The position numbers and the translations under genes were made by a program. From contig DASYXK010000017.1 in the NCBI GenBank assembly GCA_035935115.1, positions 1 to 64,000 of the forward strand: 64,000 nucleotides of DNA. The letters run 5' to 3'. Numbering within the stretch: the first letter of the stretch is position 1; the number at the start of each line of letters is the position of its first letter. Shown here one piece after another: positions 18,283 to 27,150 of the stretch. A model generated the notes under the pieces. The model did no database searches. It was given only the letters and a program-made list of their open reading frames with translations, and was not told the origin of the DNA. This DNA comes from TA-20 sp035935115. Its GTDB lineage: Archaea; Thermoproteota; Nitrososphaeria; Nitrososphaerales; Nitrosopumilaceae.

Positions 18283-18969
18283 TCATAGATTGAATTTTGA
18301 CTTGAAATTTTGATAAAAGATTTTCATGTTGTTTTGTATTGTTTCCATGTTTTCAGGTAACTTTCTGATTATCTTTTCTGGATCAATATATGGCGTCTTA
18401 CTTAGCTCGTCTTTTGATTTTTCTAGCCATAGTTTGATTGTTTCTTCATCAACTTCTAGGTGAAACTGTACTCCTACCGCGCTACCTATCTGAAATGCCT
18501 GATTTTGATAATCTTTAGAGTGTGCTAGTCTTGTTGAATTTAGGGGCAGATCAAACGTGTCTCCATGCCAATGAAACACTGTGGCAGGACTTTTGATTCC
18601 AGAAAATAGGCCTGATGCTATATTATCAAACTCTATGTCGTGGTAGACTCCTATCTCTTTTTTATTTCCGGGGTATATTTTGGCACCAAATGATTTGGCA
18701 ACAAGTTGTGAGCCAAGACAAATTCCAAGTAATGGAATCTCTTTTTTTACCGTATCTCTTATCAATTCCATCTCTTTTTTTAGATACAAAAGATCGTCAT
18801 TTGCACTTTCAGGAGCGCCTAAAATTACAACTCCAGAATGGTTTACATCTGGAATTTTTTCTTTTTTGGCAAAAATAATGCTAGTTTTAAATCCGTCTTC
18901 TTCTAGAAGTTTGCCTAGATTTGATAATCCTTCATACTTTGCATTTTGTATTACAAGTATGTCAGACAT
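18283..18969 (-). CDS. Class I glutamine amidotransferase domain protein
   Basis: 228 aa. Triad: nucleophile Cys in LLGICLGSQLVAKSFG, His in GVQFHLEVDEE and the following Glu. FHWHGDTFDLP matches the GMP-synthase-like amidotransferase subgroup. No synthase domain is attached and none is adjacent, so its acceptor substrate or partner is unknown; gamma-glutamyl hydrolase activity is an alternative. It is divergent from the TOPRIM gene. Confidence 0.87.
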   Translation of the reverse strand: MSDILVIQNAKYEGLSNLGKLLEEDGFKTSIIFAKKEKIPDVNHSGVVILGAPESANDDLLYLKKEMELIRDTVKKEIPLLGICLGSQLVAKSFGAKIYPGNKKEIGVYHDIEFDNIASGLFSGIKSPATVFHWHGDTFDLPLNSTRLAHSKDYQNQAFQIGSAVGVQFHLEVDEETIKLWLEKSKDELSKTPYIDPEKIIRKLPENMETIQNNMKIFYQNFKSKFNL

Positions 18970-19011
18970 AATTTTGAAAAGTGCTTAATATGTTAAATAC
19001 TAAATGATTTT

Positions 19012-19404
19012 GTGAATTTTGACGAGTCAGAAATAGTACAACTTCAAAATTTTATTCGTTCGTTGAACTCAAAAAAAGACAGCATTGTGGTAGTTGAAGG
19101 AAAACGGGACACGTCTGCATTACAAAAACTAGGATATTCTGGTAACATCTGCGAGTTTCACAGCTTTAAAGGACTGGCAAGATTTGCTGATTCGGTATCA
19201 TGCTACAAAAATCTGATAGTTTTGTTTGATGGTGATAGAAAGGGCAGATACCTGACAAGCAAGATAATATCTCAGCTAGAGCACCGCATCAGAATAGATC
19301 TCTCATTTAAGAAAAAACTTGTATCAATAACAAAGGGAAAAATCAGGCATATTGAGGATCTCTCAAAATACGTGACACATGATCGATTTACAGCCGTATT
19401 ATAG
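19012..19404 (+). CDS. Small TOPRIM-domain protein
   Basis: 130 aa, GTG start at 19012. TOPRIM signature: VVVEGKRDTSALQKLG with the catalytic Glu, then VLFDGDRKGRYLTSK for the DxD metal site. It resembles RNase M5/DnaG-type small TOPRIM proteins of archaea; nuclease or primase-accessory roles are both possible. It sits directly upstream of dnaG on the same strand, whose own TOPRIM core is clearly different. Confidence 0.85.
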   Translation: MNFDESEIVQLQNFIRSLNSKKDSIVVVEGKRDTSALQKLGYSGNICEFHSFKGLARFADSVSCYKNLIVLFDGDRKGRYLTSKIISQLEHRIRIDLSFKKKLVSITKGKIRHIEDLSKYVTHDRFTAVL

Positions 19405-19466
19405 CAATAGCACTTATATCCGACTCGTACGAAAATAAATTGATCAAAAATTAAGAGGATTATGAA

Positions 19467-20609
19467 TTGCCACCTACTGGAATTGTCAAGTATCACGTTA
19501 AGCTCAGCTTTGACGTCGATGGATTGGTTGAAAAGGCCGACATAATAGGCGCAATTTTTGGCCAAACAGAAGGACTGCTTGGACCAGAGATGAACCTAAA
19601 CGAACTTCAAAAAGTATCGAAAGTCGGTAGGATAGAAGTCAACACTACGGCATCGTCTAGTCAGACAAAAGGCGATGCCTTGTTACCTATGAGTACTGAT
19701 ATCAACACTGCCGCTTTGATTGCTGCAGCTATTGAAAGCATTGACAAAGTTGGGCCATTTGTAGCTCATTTCAAACTAGAAGCAATAGACGATGTTCGCT
19801 CTGCAAAGAAAAAAGAGATTGTTGACAGGGCAAAAGATATCGTACAAAAATGGTCTACTAAAACAATTAGCGAAGGAGAGGAGATGCTAAAAGATGTCTC
19901 AGAAGGCGGTGGCGGAAAACTAGCAACATTTGGAAGAGAAAAACTGGCATGCGGTTCTGGTGTTTTTGATTCTCCATGGATAATTTTAGTTGAAGGAAGA
20001 GCTGATGTAATTAATTTACTAAGAGCAGGATATGATAATGCACTTGCAATTGAAGGTGCAAGAATAGATGAATCCATTAAAGAACTATGTGCTTCTAAAT
20101 CAAAAGTTGTTGCATTTTTAGATGGTGACAGAGCTGGCGGATTTATACTAAAAGAGCTCAAAGCTCTAGTTAACGTTGATGTGGTTCACCGCGCACCTGA
20201 AGGAGTTGAAGTTGAAGAACTAACACCAATACAGATTGTAGAAATTTTAAAGGAGACTGCAGAGGACATGAAAAAAGAGACGGTAAAACCAAAGTTACAG
20301 GATCCAAAAGATGAACCAATTGCAAACGTTGCAAAAAAAGTATATTCAGATCTTAATGAATCGCTTGAGGCAGTAGCACTAAATGAAGACCTCGGTGAAC
20401 TTTTCAAGGTTCCAGTAAGTGAAGTTGTAGGAAAACTTTCTCCCGGCTCTGGTATAAAATATCTGGTTTTAGATGGAATCATTACACAAAGGTTGATTGA
20501 TGCTGCAAAACAAGCAGGAATAGAGTGTGTTATAGGTCATAGAATGGCTAACCTAAAATCCGCTGACGGTATGGTACTCAAAACATTTACAGAGCTGGGC
20601 GTAGCCTAA
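19467..20609 (+). CDS. dnaG: Archaeal DnaG-like primase
   Basis: 380 aa, TTG start (PPTGIVKYHVKLSFDVDG). The N-terminal region is archaeal-DnaG specific (KADIIGAIFGQTEGLLG); the central TOPRIM core (residues ~170-260) shows ILVEGRADVINLLRAGYDN and VAFLDGDRAGGFIL. The C-terminus (YLVLDGIITQRLIDAAKQAG, then IGHRMANL) is the conserved archaeal tail. Archaeal DnaG binds the exosome through Csl4 and may also prime DNA. A TATA-like element (ACTTATAT) near 19410-19417 precedes it. Confidence 0.95.
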   Translation: MPPTGIVKYHVKLSFDVDGLVEKADIIGAIFGQTEGLLGPEMNLNELQKVSKVGRIEVNTTASSSQTKGDALLPMSTDINTAALIAAAIESIDKVGPFVAHFKLEAIDDVRSAKKKEIVDRAKDIVQKWSTKTISEGEEMLKDVSEGGGGKLATFGREKLACGSGVFDSPWIILVEGRADVINLLRAGYDNALAIEGARIDESIKELCASKSKVVAFLDGDRAGGFILKELKALVNVDVVHRAPEGVEVEELTPIQIVEILKETAEDMKKETVKPKLQDPKDEPIANVAKKVYSDLNESLEAVALNEDLGELFKVPVSEVVGKLSPGSGIKYLVLDGIITQRLIDAAKQAGIECVIGHRMANLKSADGMVLKTFTELGVA

Positions 20610-20615
20610 ATTTTA

Positions 20616-21302
20616 ATGCCAGAACTCAAAGTTCAACACATCCTTACACTAGCAGAACTTTTAGCAAAAGGTGCCAGACATAACTTTGTTACAATAACAA
20701 CATTTTCACTAGGAAAAAGCATAAACAAATCACAACAAGCTGCATCAAAACATCTTTTAGAATTGGAAAGAGATGGATATGTAGAAAGGATGCGAAGTGG
20801 GCAGCGAGTCTCTGTTAGAATCACAACTAAAGGCCACACTGAAATGGCAAGAATATCTGCAATTTTAAAATCAAGTTTGGAATCTTCACCATCTTATATC
20901 GAGTTTAAAGGTACAATAGTTTCTGGCATGGGAGAGGGTGCATATTATATGTCAATGAAAGGATATGAAAAACAGTTTAAATCAAAACTTGGCTACATCC
21001 CATTTCCTGGCACGCTAAATGTTAAACTAAAAGATAAGGAATTCATAGAAGCAAAACGTACTCTTGATGCACATCCTGGAATAATGATAAATGGATTTTC
21101 TGATGGCAAGCGAACATATGGTTGGGTAAAATGCTATCCTTCCAAAATCAACAATTTGACTGATGCCGCATTGATAACTTTGGAGAGGACACATCATGAC
21201 GATTCTGTCATAGAATTAATTTCAAAAGAAAATATCAAAAAAACAACAAAGCTATCAACTGGCTCACAGATCTCAATTAGAGTGCCAATTCGTTCAAAAT
21301 AA
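20616..21302 (+). CDS. ribK: CTP-dependent riboflavin kinase with N-terminal HTH
   Basis: 228 aa. Residues ~1-95 are a winged HTH (SINKSQQAASKHLLELERDG, RSGQRVSVRITTKG); residues ~97-225 are the archaeal RibK domain (GTIVSGMGEGAYYMSMKGY, GYIPFPGTLNVKL, INGFSDGKRTYGWVKCYP). It phosphorylates riboflavin to FMN using CTP. The HTH fusion is known in archaea (RbkR), where the protein also represses riboflavin genes, so a regulatory role here is plausible. An FAD-synthase-like gene lies 240 bp away on the other strand. Starts 6 bp after dnaG. Confidence 0.93.
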   Translation: MPELKVQHILTLAELLAKGARHNFVTITTFSLGKSINKSQQAASKHLLELERDGYVERMRSGQRVSVRITTKGHTEMARISAILKSSLESSPSYIEFKGTIVSGMGEGAYYMSMKGYEKQFKSKLGYIPFPGTLNVKLKDKEFIEAKRTLDAHPGIMINGFSDGKRTYGWVKCYPSKINNLTDAALITLERTHHDDSVIELISKENIKKTTKLSTGSQISIRVPIRSK

Positions 21303-21342
21303 TAATACTAAACTAGTTATTGACCACGTACGAAGAGAACTA

Positions 21343-21516
21343 GTGGTATTTGTTTGGATTGGTATTGGAATAGGAATTTTAGCAGTCACAGTTTTGGTCT
21401 TAAAAGTAATAAAATCCACCAGAAACAGTTTCATTACTTTTAGATGTAAAAAATGCGGTCTTAAGACAAACGGCTTAAAATGCCCACTATGTGAAAGTGA
21501 AAAAAAGGCAATTTAA
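21343..21516 (+). CDS. Membrane-anchored mini zinc ribbon (57 aa)
   Basis: GTG at 21343 with AGAGAA upstream; stop 21514-21516. One N-terminal transmembrane helix (VWIGIGIGILAVTVLVLKVI) is followed by a cytoplasmic zinc ribbon, CKKCGLKTNGLKCPLCESE. Both elements in a frame this short argue against chance. Function unknown; it lies in the gap between ribK and the convergent FAD-synthase-like gene. Confidence 0.6.
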   Translation: MVFVWIGIGIGILAVTVLVLKVIKSTRNSFITFRCKKCGLKTNGLKCPLCESEKKAI

Positions 21517-21539
21517 AATAAACTAAAACTATCACACAG

Positions 21540-22157
21540 TTATGTTCTATAGATAGAACTGCCATACTCGTTTTCTATTTTAGAACTTTTAATGTCTGGT
21601 ATGGGAGACTGTAATCTTGCAATGCTTACATTGACATTGATTTTCCTGCATCCATCTGTTATGAATTTCTCCTGATGAACTTGATCGTATCCTAGTGCTA
21701 TGATATCAGGTTTTACATATGCTACTGTCTTGAAAATATCTCCTTCATGTCCAACTACTGCATAGTCCACCATTGAAAGCGAACTTACCAAATCTCGTCT
21801 TAGCTCCATGTTGTGAAGAGGTATACGGCTCTTCATTTTCTGTGCTGTCTGGTCTGTTGCTATTACAACAACTAGTACATCTCCAAGAGCCTTTGCAGCT
21901 CGTAACGTGTGTAAATGACCAGGATGTATTATGTCAAAGACTCCTCCTGCCAAAACAACTCTTAGTGAAGATCTGCCTAACTCTGTAAGTGTTTTTTTAT
22001 CGGATTCAACGATTCCCTGTTTTACAAATGACTCTATCTTTGCCTTGAGATGATCAGGATTTACTGGAAGCTTCCTTCGAATTATTGAAATAGGATCATC
22101 TTTTGAAAGAACAGCTACGTATAGTGCTGAAATTATTTCCTTATCAAGCGCATCCAA
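21540..22157 (-). CDS. ribL: FAD synthase-like cytidylyltransferase with N-terminal HTH
   Basis: 205 aa, TTG start. Residues ~1-65 look like a small winged-helix domain (SIIRRKLPVNPDHLKAKIES). The rest is a RibL/TagD-type nucleotidyltransferase: GGVFDIIHPGHLHTLRAAK with the HxGH motif, and a C-terminal SSKIENE in place of the common ISSTRIR. It should join FMN to AMP (or a related nucleotide to a phospho-acceptor). Closeness to ribK supports flavin synthesis. Confidence 0.83.
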   Translation of the reverse strand: MDALDKEIISALYVAVLSKDDPISIIRRKLPVNPDHLKAKIESFVKQGIVESDKKTLTELGRSSLRVVLAGGVFDIIHPGHLHTLRAAKALGDVLVVVIATDQTAQKMKSRIPLHNMELRRDLVSSLSMVDYAVVGHEGDIFKTVAYVKPDIIALGYDQVHQEKFITDGCRKINVNVSIARLQSPIPDIKSSKIENEYGSSIYRT

Positions 22158-22203
22158 CTATATCACTAAAACAAGATTCCTACCCTTGTTTCATCTATAA
22201 ACT

Positions 22204-23241
22204 CTATGCCCATGGGTCTATTCCTTTTGAAAATCTCAAGGCATCTATTAGTCCCTCTGCATATCCTATGCTTAATACTGCAAGCTCCTCCTTTCCTTCG
22301 CTTTGAAACTTTTCAGCATCATCCAAGTAAAGATCAGCGTTTTCTAAAACAGATTGAAGTGATTTATCATCCTTGAATTGTTTTGTTACTTCCTCTAGTG
22401 CTTTTCTAGCTTTTGGAATATATTTTTGTAGCATCTGTTCTGAAATTTTTTTAATCTTTGAAGAATTATCAAATGGTTCATCAAGACATTTTGCAAGAAC
22501 TTTTAGTGCGTCAGATTCTGTAAAATGCATCTTTCCTGGTATTATAATTGTGTGTGGTGGCTTGCCAAAATCTGTCTTTTTAAGTGTGGATAATTTTCCT
22601 GCTATTATGTTTTGACTCTTTGAACCAATCCTTGATGCCACTATTGCAAAACTTGATTCGTCAATTACATTTCTTTTTTGTTCTTTTTCAGTCAAAAGTA
22701 GATTTGTTAATGCATCTTTTGGCTCCAAGAAAAATTTTTTATCATTGTTATATTCTAAAATTATTATGCTGTGGCTTCCAGCTATGAGATTTTGATAAAT
22801 TGTATAATATACACTAGGTATTGACTGCTTTTCATTCATCATGGTTACAGGCTTGCCCAACTTGTAATAATGTAAACCACATTCTCCAACGAGAGATGTG
22901 ATAGCAGATGCAGCATGGATTGTTTTTGTTTTAATTTTTTCTAAAATGGCTCTTGTTCTCAATTCTATGTGAGTTGTTGCTATGTATGGGTCTCCATATG
23001 AGACAAGTACAACATTTTTCTTTTTTGCTTCTTTGAGAATTGTCTTTCCATCTTCTACCATCCATCTTGGTGCTGTTTTGAACTCGCCTTTAACCATCTT
23101 TTTTATTTTTAGCATTTCTGATTGTGGTATAGGACTGGTAAATATTTCAAAAAATACTACGTCTGCACTCTTTAGTATTTTTAATGTGTCAAGACCTATT
23201 CCATCCGGACCAGAAATTCCTAGACCTACAAACCAAAGCAT
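22204..23241 (-). CDS. dphB: Diphthine synthase fused to a C-terminal DUF357 domain
   Basis: 345 aa. Residues ~1-255 are DphB/Dph5: LWFVGLGISGPDGIGLDTL, VSYGDPYIATTH, GLHYYKLGKPVTMM and GKPPHTIIIPGKMHFTE. It methylates the modified His of elongation factor 2. Residues ~265-345 (KYIPKARKALEEVTKQF, NADLYLDDAEKFQSEGKEE, IGYAEGLIDALRFSKG) match the archaeal DUF357 pattern, usually a separate small protein. The frame is continuous, so it is a genuine fusion here. Confidence 0.93.
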   Translation of the reverse strand: MLWFVGLGISGPDGIGLDTLKILKSADVVFFEIFTSPIPQSEMLKIKKMVKGEFKTAPRWMVEDGKTILKEAKKKNVVLVSYGDPYIATTHIELRTRAILEKIKTKTIHAASAITSLVGECGLHYYKLGKPVTMMNEKQSIPSVYYTIYQNLIAGSHSIIILEYNNDKKFFLEPKDALTNLLLTEKEQKRNVIDESSFAIVASRIGSKSQNIIAGKLSTLKKTDFGKPPHTIIIPGKMHFTESDALKVLAKCLDEPFDNSSKIKKISEQMLQKYIPKARKALEEVTKQFKDDKSLQSVLENADLYLDDAEKFQSEGKEELAVLSIGYAEGLIDALRFSKGIDPWA

Positions 23242-23285
23242 AATCGAATTTCAGATTTTGGCTATTTTGAGCTTCGTATTATTTA

Positions 23286-24407
23286 CTAAGATTTACCATG
23301 TAATCTTTTTAGATGGTAAAGCATTTGCTTGAAAACCTCAATGCTTCTAAGAAATTCATCTACGGAAACCCGTTCGTCAATGGTGTGAGATGCATGAGGA
23401 TCTCCTGGACCATATGTAACAACAGGTATGTTCAACGCATTTCCAATTATGTTCATGTCGCCAGTTCCAGTTTTTCGGATTAACTGAGGCCTTGCTTTTT
23501 CAACATCTAGTACTCCCAAAGTTAATGCCCTTACAAGTGGAGAATTATGCGGTGCCTCAAATGGTTCTGTTTCATCAAGTACAGAATAAAATGCATTAAC
23601 TCCTTGTTTTTTTGCAACCTCTTGTACTGTAGTTGCTATTTTTTCTCCAACTGTTTTGCAGTTCATGTTTACTGGAATCCTGATGTCCATTATTGCATCA
23701 CATTCTAGTGCTGTTACATTGTGACTCGTTCCTCCTTTTATCTCAGTTAAAGTAGCAGTCAGGATCATACCCTTTGGTTTGTCCGATTGATTTGCCTCTA
23801 GTGCATCCTTGAGTTCTTTAATGAACACATATGACTCGTCTATTGCATTTTTTGCAAGCCAAGGAGCGCTAGCATGTGCACTATTTCCTACGTTTACCTT
23901 GAGGTTGATAGCAATTCTTCCCTTGTATGCAATTGTTATATTCCTAATTCCACTTGGTTCACCAAATATGGCATAATCAATGTCTAGTTTTTGTTTAACC
24001 AAACTTTTGATTCCTGTTGCATTTCCTTCTTCATCTACCACTGCAGCAAATACTACAGTTCCACTGTTGTTTTGAATTGAAGCTGCAGCAAGAAGCATTG
24101 CCATAAGGGGTGCCTTTGCATCAGAAGCACCACGTCCGTAAATGTATCCATTGTCATTTTTTACTTTTATTTTACCTGGCACTGTGTCCATATGCCCACA
24201 CAAAAGAATTTTCGGAGAGCCAGCACCTTTTGTTGTAATAAGATTCCCAACCTCGTCTATGTGAATATTTTCAAATCCCAAATCATCGCACTTGTCTGCT
24301 AAAAATTCGGCAAGAGGTTTTTCTGCAAGTGAAGGAGTGTAAAGCCTAAGTGCTTTCTCAAGCATTTTTACTGAAAACCTTGGTGTTACTGTAATTGAAG
24401 AGTCCAA
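23286..24407 (-). CDS. lysK: [LysW]-lysine/[LysW]-ornithine hydrolase (LysK)
   Basis: 373 aa, TTG start; M20-family zinc peptidase. Metal/catalytic segments: LLCGHMDTVPG, GRGASDAKAPL, VDEEGNATG and a C-terminal GPGDPHASHTIDERV. It should release lysine (and probably ornithine) from the LysW carrier, the last carrier-bound step. Linked to lysX, lysW1 and lysS on the minus strand; only one such hydrolase is in the block, so it probably serves both lysine and arginine branches. Confidence 0.92.
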   Translation of the reverse strand: MDSSITVTPRFSVKMLEKALRLYTPSLAEKPLAEFLADKCDDLGFENIHIDEVGNLITTKGAGSPKILLCGHMDTVPGKIKVKNDNGYIYGRGASDAKAPLMAMLLAAASIQNNSGTVVFAAVVDEEGNATGIKSLVKQKLDIDYAIFGEPSGIRNITIAYKGRIAINLKVNVGNSAHASAPWLAKNAIDESYVFIKELKDALEANQSDKPKGMILTATLTEIKGGTSHNVTALECDAIMDIRIPVNMNCKTVGEKIATTVQEVAKKQGVNAFYSVLDETEPFEAPHNSPLVRALTLGVLDVEKARPQLIRKTGTGDMNIIGNALNIPVVTYGPGDPHASHTIDERVSVDEFLRSIEVFKQMLYHLKRLHGKS

Positions 24408-24410
24408 TTC

Positions 24411-25259
24411 TTATTTTCTCGACTGTAATGCGTAATCTATCATCATTGCTGGAATATCTACACCAGTAACTCTGACGGTATTTTTGTATTCTGTTGTGTT
24501 GTTTACTTCATGTACAACAAGGCCTTTTTCTTTACTTTCCATTAGATCTACTCCTACTATCTGACCGTATACAGCATTTTTTGCCTTTATACAAATATCT
24601 TCCAATTCTTTTGTCACCTTGCACACTTCGGCTCTTCCGCCAAGTGCCATATTTGTTTTCCATTGACCATCTCCAGAGTATCGATATATGGCAGCAATTA
24701 CCTTGTCACCTACCATGATCGCTCTAATGTCTCTAGGTGGTCTTTGTACAAATTCTTCTAAATAATACACTTGGTAAATTGGGTACATCCTCTCTCTACT
24801 CTCCATTATCCCTTCGGCAGAATCGCGGTCCTTTAGCAATGCAATCATTCTTCCCCAGCTACCTACCGTCGGTTTGAGCACCATTGGGTAACCGCTCTTT
24901 TCTAGAGCTTCTAGTGCAGCCTCTTCAGAAAAGGCAACGGTGCTAAATGGTGTTGGTATGTTTTGTTTTTGCAAAAGCATGTGTGTGAACAATTTGTTTC
25001 CTGCAAAGATGCTTGTGTTTAAAGAATTTATCACATTTACTCCCTTTCCCTCTAGTGCGGCTGTTGAGTGAAGACTACGATAATAACTAACACATCTCTG
25101 TAATACTGTATCAAAATTATCTTTTCCTTTGTCCAAATCTAAAAATAAATTCTTACAGTCCACCATCTTGATCTCGATGCCTTTTTTCTTACCGGCATCA
25201 AACAGTGCTTTTTCCTCCCACCTAATGGTGTCGTAAAGAATCGATAAACCTGAACTCAC
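24411..25259 (-). CDS. lysX: Alpha-aminoadipate-LysW ligase (LysX)
   Basis: 282 aa ATP-grasp enzyme, GTG start at 25259 overlapping the lysW1 stop (GTGA). ATP-site features: YPMVLKPTVGSWGRMIALLK, then QRPPRDIRAIMVGDKVIAAIYR and the C-terminal VHEVNNTTEYKNTV. It ligates alpha-aminoadipate to the C-terminal residue of LysW. Assigned as the lysine-branch enzyme because it follows homocitrate synthase and lysW1; the paralogue beside argG reads VNNTVEFKG at the same site. Final LysW1 residue being Gln makes its exact substrate worth testing. Confidence 0.9.
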   Translation of the reverse strand: MSSGLSILYDTIRWEEKALFDAGKKKGIEIKMVDCKNLFLDLDKGKDNFDTVLQRCVSYYRSLHSTAALEGKGVNVINSLNTSIFAGNKLFTHMLLQKQNIPTPFSTVAFSEEAALEALEKSGYPMVLKPTVGSWGRMIALLKDRDSAEGIMESRERMYPIYQVYYLEEFVQRPPRDIRAIMVGDKVIAAIYRYSGDGQWKTNMALGGRAEVCKVTKELEDICIKAKNAVYGQIVGVDLMESKEKGLVVHEVNNTTEYKNTVRVTGVDIPAMMIDYALQSRK

Positions 25260-25420
25260 TGGCCCCAGTCCTCACCAACAGTTTGTGCTGGTTTTAACTC
25301 AAAGCCGGTAGATCCTTTTACAAGTTCAAAGCTTGCGCCACAATCTGGGCATGTTATTATTTCTCCTGCCATGGAATCTTTTGGAGGGGAGATGTTTGCA
25401 TCACATTCTAAACATTTCAT
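25256..25420 (-). CDS. lysW: LysW carrier protein 1 (ends in Gln)
   Basis: 54 aa, ATG at 25420. Zinc-binding CLEC and CPDC knuckles, then the acidic tail VGEDWGQ. LysW is the amino-group carrier: its C-terminal Glu side chain normally bonds the alpha-amino group of aminoadipate or glutamate. Here the last codon is CAG (Gln), whereas the second LysW in the window ends EDWGE. The stop overlaps the lysX start by 4 bp. Start lies one base after the lysS stop, so lysS-lysW1-lysX-lysK form one tight operon. Confidence 0.93.
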   Translation of the reverse strand: MKCLECDANISPPKDSMAGEIITCPDCGASFELVKGSTGFELKPAQTVGEDWGQ

Positions 25421-25421
25421 A

Positions 25422-26612
25422 TTATTTTCCTGCTTTTATCTTCACTTGGGTGTCATTAATTATCTTTCTTTCCAATCTATCATCTAATGGAATTTCAAGC
25501 AAGTCTCCCATTCGCAAGTTCTTAAGACCTGCTGCAACAGCTTTGGCATGTTCATCGTTTTGTTCTAAACCTAAAAGTGACATTAGATATGCTGCACCGT
25601 TTTTACCAGCCAGTTCGCCAAACACGATCCTTCTCCTATTTCCTACTACTTTGGGGTCAATTGGCTCGTACGCGGCAGGGTTTCTAAGAATTGCTGCCAA
25701 GTGAGTTCCTGCTTTGTGTTTGTAGGCAGTAGCCCCAACAATTGGCTTGGAATCATATGGTCTGATAGTAGTATATTGTTCGATTAACCTTGAGAGATCC
25801 ATTAACATGTCCAATCTGAAACTGTTTGGAGATTTGTAAAGATAAGATAATGAAATTGCAGTTTCTGCTAATGCAGGAATTCCAGTCCTTTCACCAATCC
25901 CATCTATTGTAGTGTGAATTTGATCTGCTCCGGCATCACAACCAGCAAATGCATTTGCTAATGCTAGCCCAATATCATTGTGACAGTGTACATCAAGTGG
26001 TGTTTTTATTTGATCACGAACTGTTTTTACTAAATTATACATTCCATTTGGGCGCATTATTCCTACCGTATCTGGAATGCTTATTCTATCAACACCAACT
26101 TCTTCAATTGCCTTGCACATCTTTATCAAAAATGCAGGCTCTGCTCTACTTGCATCTTCCATTGTAAATCTCATCTTAAGTCCATGTGACTTTGCATATT
26201 CTACGGTTTCAACTGCTCTGCGTAACGCCTCTTCTCTAGTTATTCTTAATTTATCCTTTAGATGTATATCTGACATTCCAAGATATGTGGCCATCCAAGT
26301 TGCATCACAATCAAGTGCAATATCGACATCTTCCTTCAAGGCGCGTACATGTGCTACAATATCTGCTCTTAATCCTTGTTTGATTATTGTTTTTGTTGCT
26401 TCTTTATGATCGCTTGATACAACTGGGGAAATTTCAATTTGATCAACCCCAAAATAATCAAGCATCCACGCAATTTGGATTCGTTGTTTGTTTGAAAATG
26501 TAACTCCTGGATGTTGTTCTCCTTCTCTTAGAGTGCTATCTAGGACATGAATTTTCTTTGGTTTTACTCCAATTTCATTATATTTGTATGCGTAGTAATT
26601 CGGATCGTCCAT
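25422..26612 (-). CDS. lysS: Homocitrate synthase (LysS-like)
   Basis: 396 aa, HMGL-like/DRE-TIM acyltransferase. N-terminal VLDSTLREGEQHPGVTF, then VDVHCHNDIGLALANAF-type metal site (PLDVHCHNDIGLALAN) and the glycine-rich QIHTTIDGIGERTGIPAL. It should condense acetyl-CoA and 2-oxoglutarate to homocitrate, the entry to alpha-aminoadipate lysine synthesis. Isopropylmalate or citramalate synthase are sequence alternatives, but linkage to lysW1/lysX favours LysS. A TATA-like TTTATATTC lies about 30 bases upstream. Confidence 0.9.
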   Translation of the reverse strand: MDDPNYYAYKYNEIGVKPKKIHVLDSTLREGEQHPGVTFSNKQRIQIAWMLDYFGVDQIEISPVVSSDHKEATKTIIKQGLRADIVAHVRALKEDVDIALDCDATWMATYLGMSDIHLKDKLRITREEALRRAVETVEYAKSHGLKMRFTMEDASRAEPAFLIKMCKAIEEVGVDRISIPDTVGIMRPNGMYNLVKTVRDQIKTPLDVHCHNDIGLALANAFAGCDAGADQIHTTIDGIGERTGIPALAETAISLSYLYKSPNSFRLDMLMDLSRLIEQYTTIRPYDSKPIVGATAYKHKAGTHLAAILRNPAAYEPIDPKVVGNRRRIVFGELAGKNGAAYLMSLLGLEQNDEHAKAVAAGLKNLRMGDLLEIPLDDRLERKIINDTQVKIKAGK

Positions 26613-26730
26613 TGCTGATCTAGTACAAAAAACTGGTGAATATAAACATATTCGTACAGAAATCGGCTGTTTTTAGAATATCTGTGACGCTTTTCGGTGT
26701 TATAGATAAAAAAGATCCGAACTTCGTTTT

Positions 26731-27150
26731 TTAGGTCACAGTACGTAAAATGATGACTGTGTTGGTATCAAACACACCGGGAACTTTGCGTAAAGAATCT
26801 ATGCAGACATTGATGTCTGCAATGGTAGGCGCTCTGATTATAACTGCAATATCATACTGTCCGGTAATTTCATAAACAGTGTGAACGCCATGCAGCTTTG
26901 TCAATTTTGCTGAAACTTTGGATGTATCTGTTGCAGAATCCACAGAAATCAAGATGATTGCACTAGTTGCATTTGCATCTCCTGTTTCTACTGTGAATTT
27001 TTTTATGATTCCACCATCAGTAAGATTTTTTACTCTTCTTCTTACTGCAGATTCAGAAAGACTCAGCTTTTGTCCAATTACTACAAAAGATTCCCTAGAG
27101 TCTTTTTTTAATATTTCAATGATTGAATCATCTGTTTTGTCTTTAGACAT
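26731..27150 (-). CDS. Lrp/AsnC-family transcription regulator (LysM-like)
   Basis: 139 aa. N-terminal HTH (SFVVIGQKLSLSESAVRRRV) and C-terminal RAM domain (VYEITGQYDIAVIIRAPT). It overlaps lysJ by 8 bp and lies between the arginine-side and lysine-side gene groups, like LysM of Sulfolobus, which controls lys genes in response to lysine. Regulation of this block by lysine or arginine is inference. Confidence 0.9.
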   Translation of the reverse strand: MSKDKTDDSIIEILKKDSRESFVVIGQKLSLSESAVRRRVKNLTDGGIIKKFTVETGDANATSAIILISVDSATDTSKVSAKLTKLHGVHTVYEITGQYDIAVIIRAPTIADINVCIDSLRKVPGVFDTNTVIILRTVT

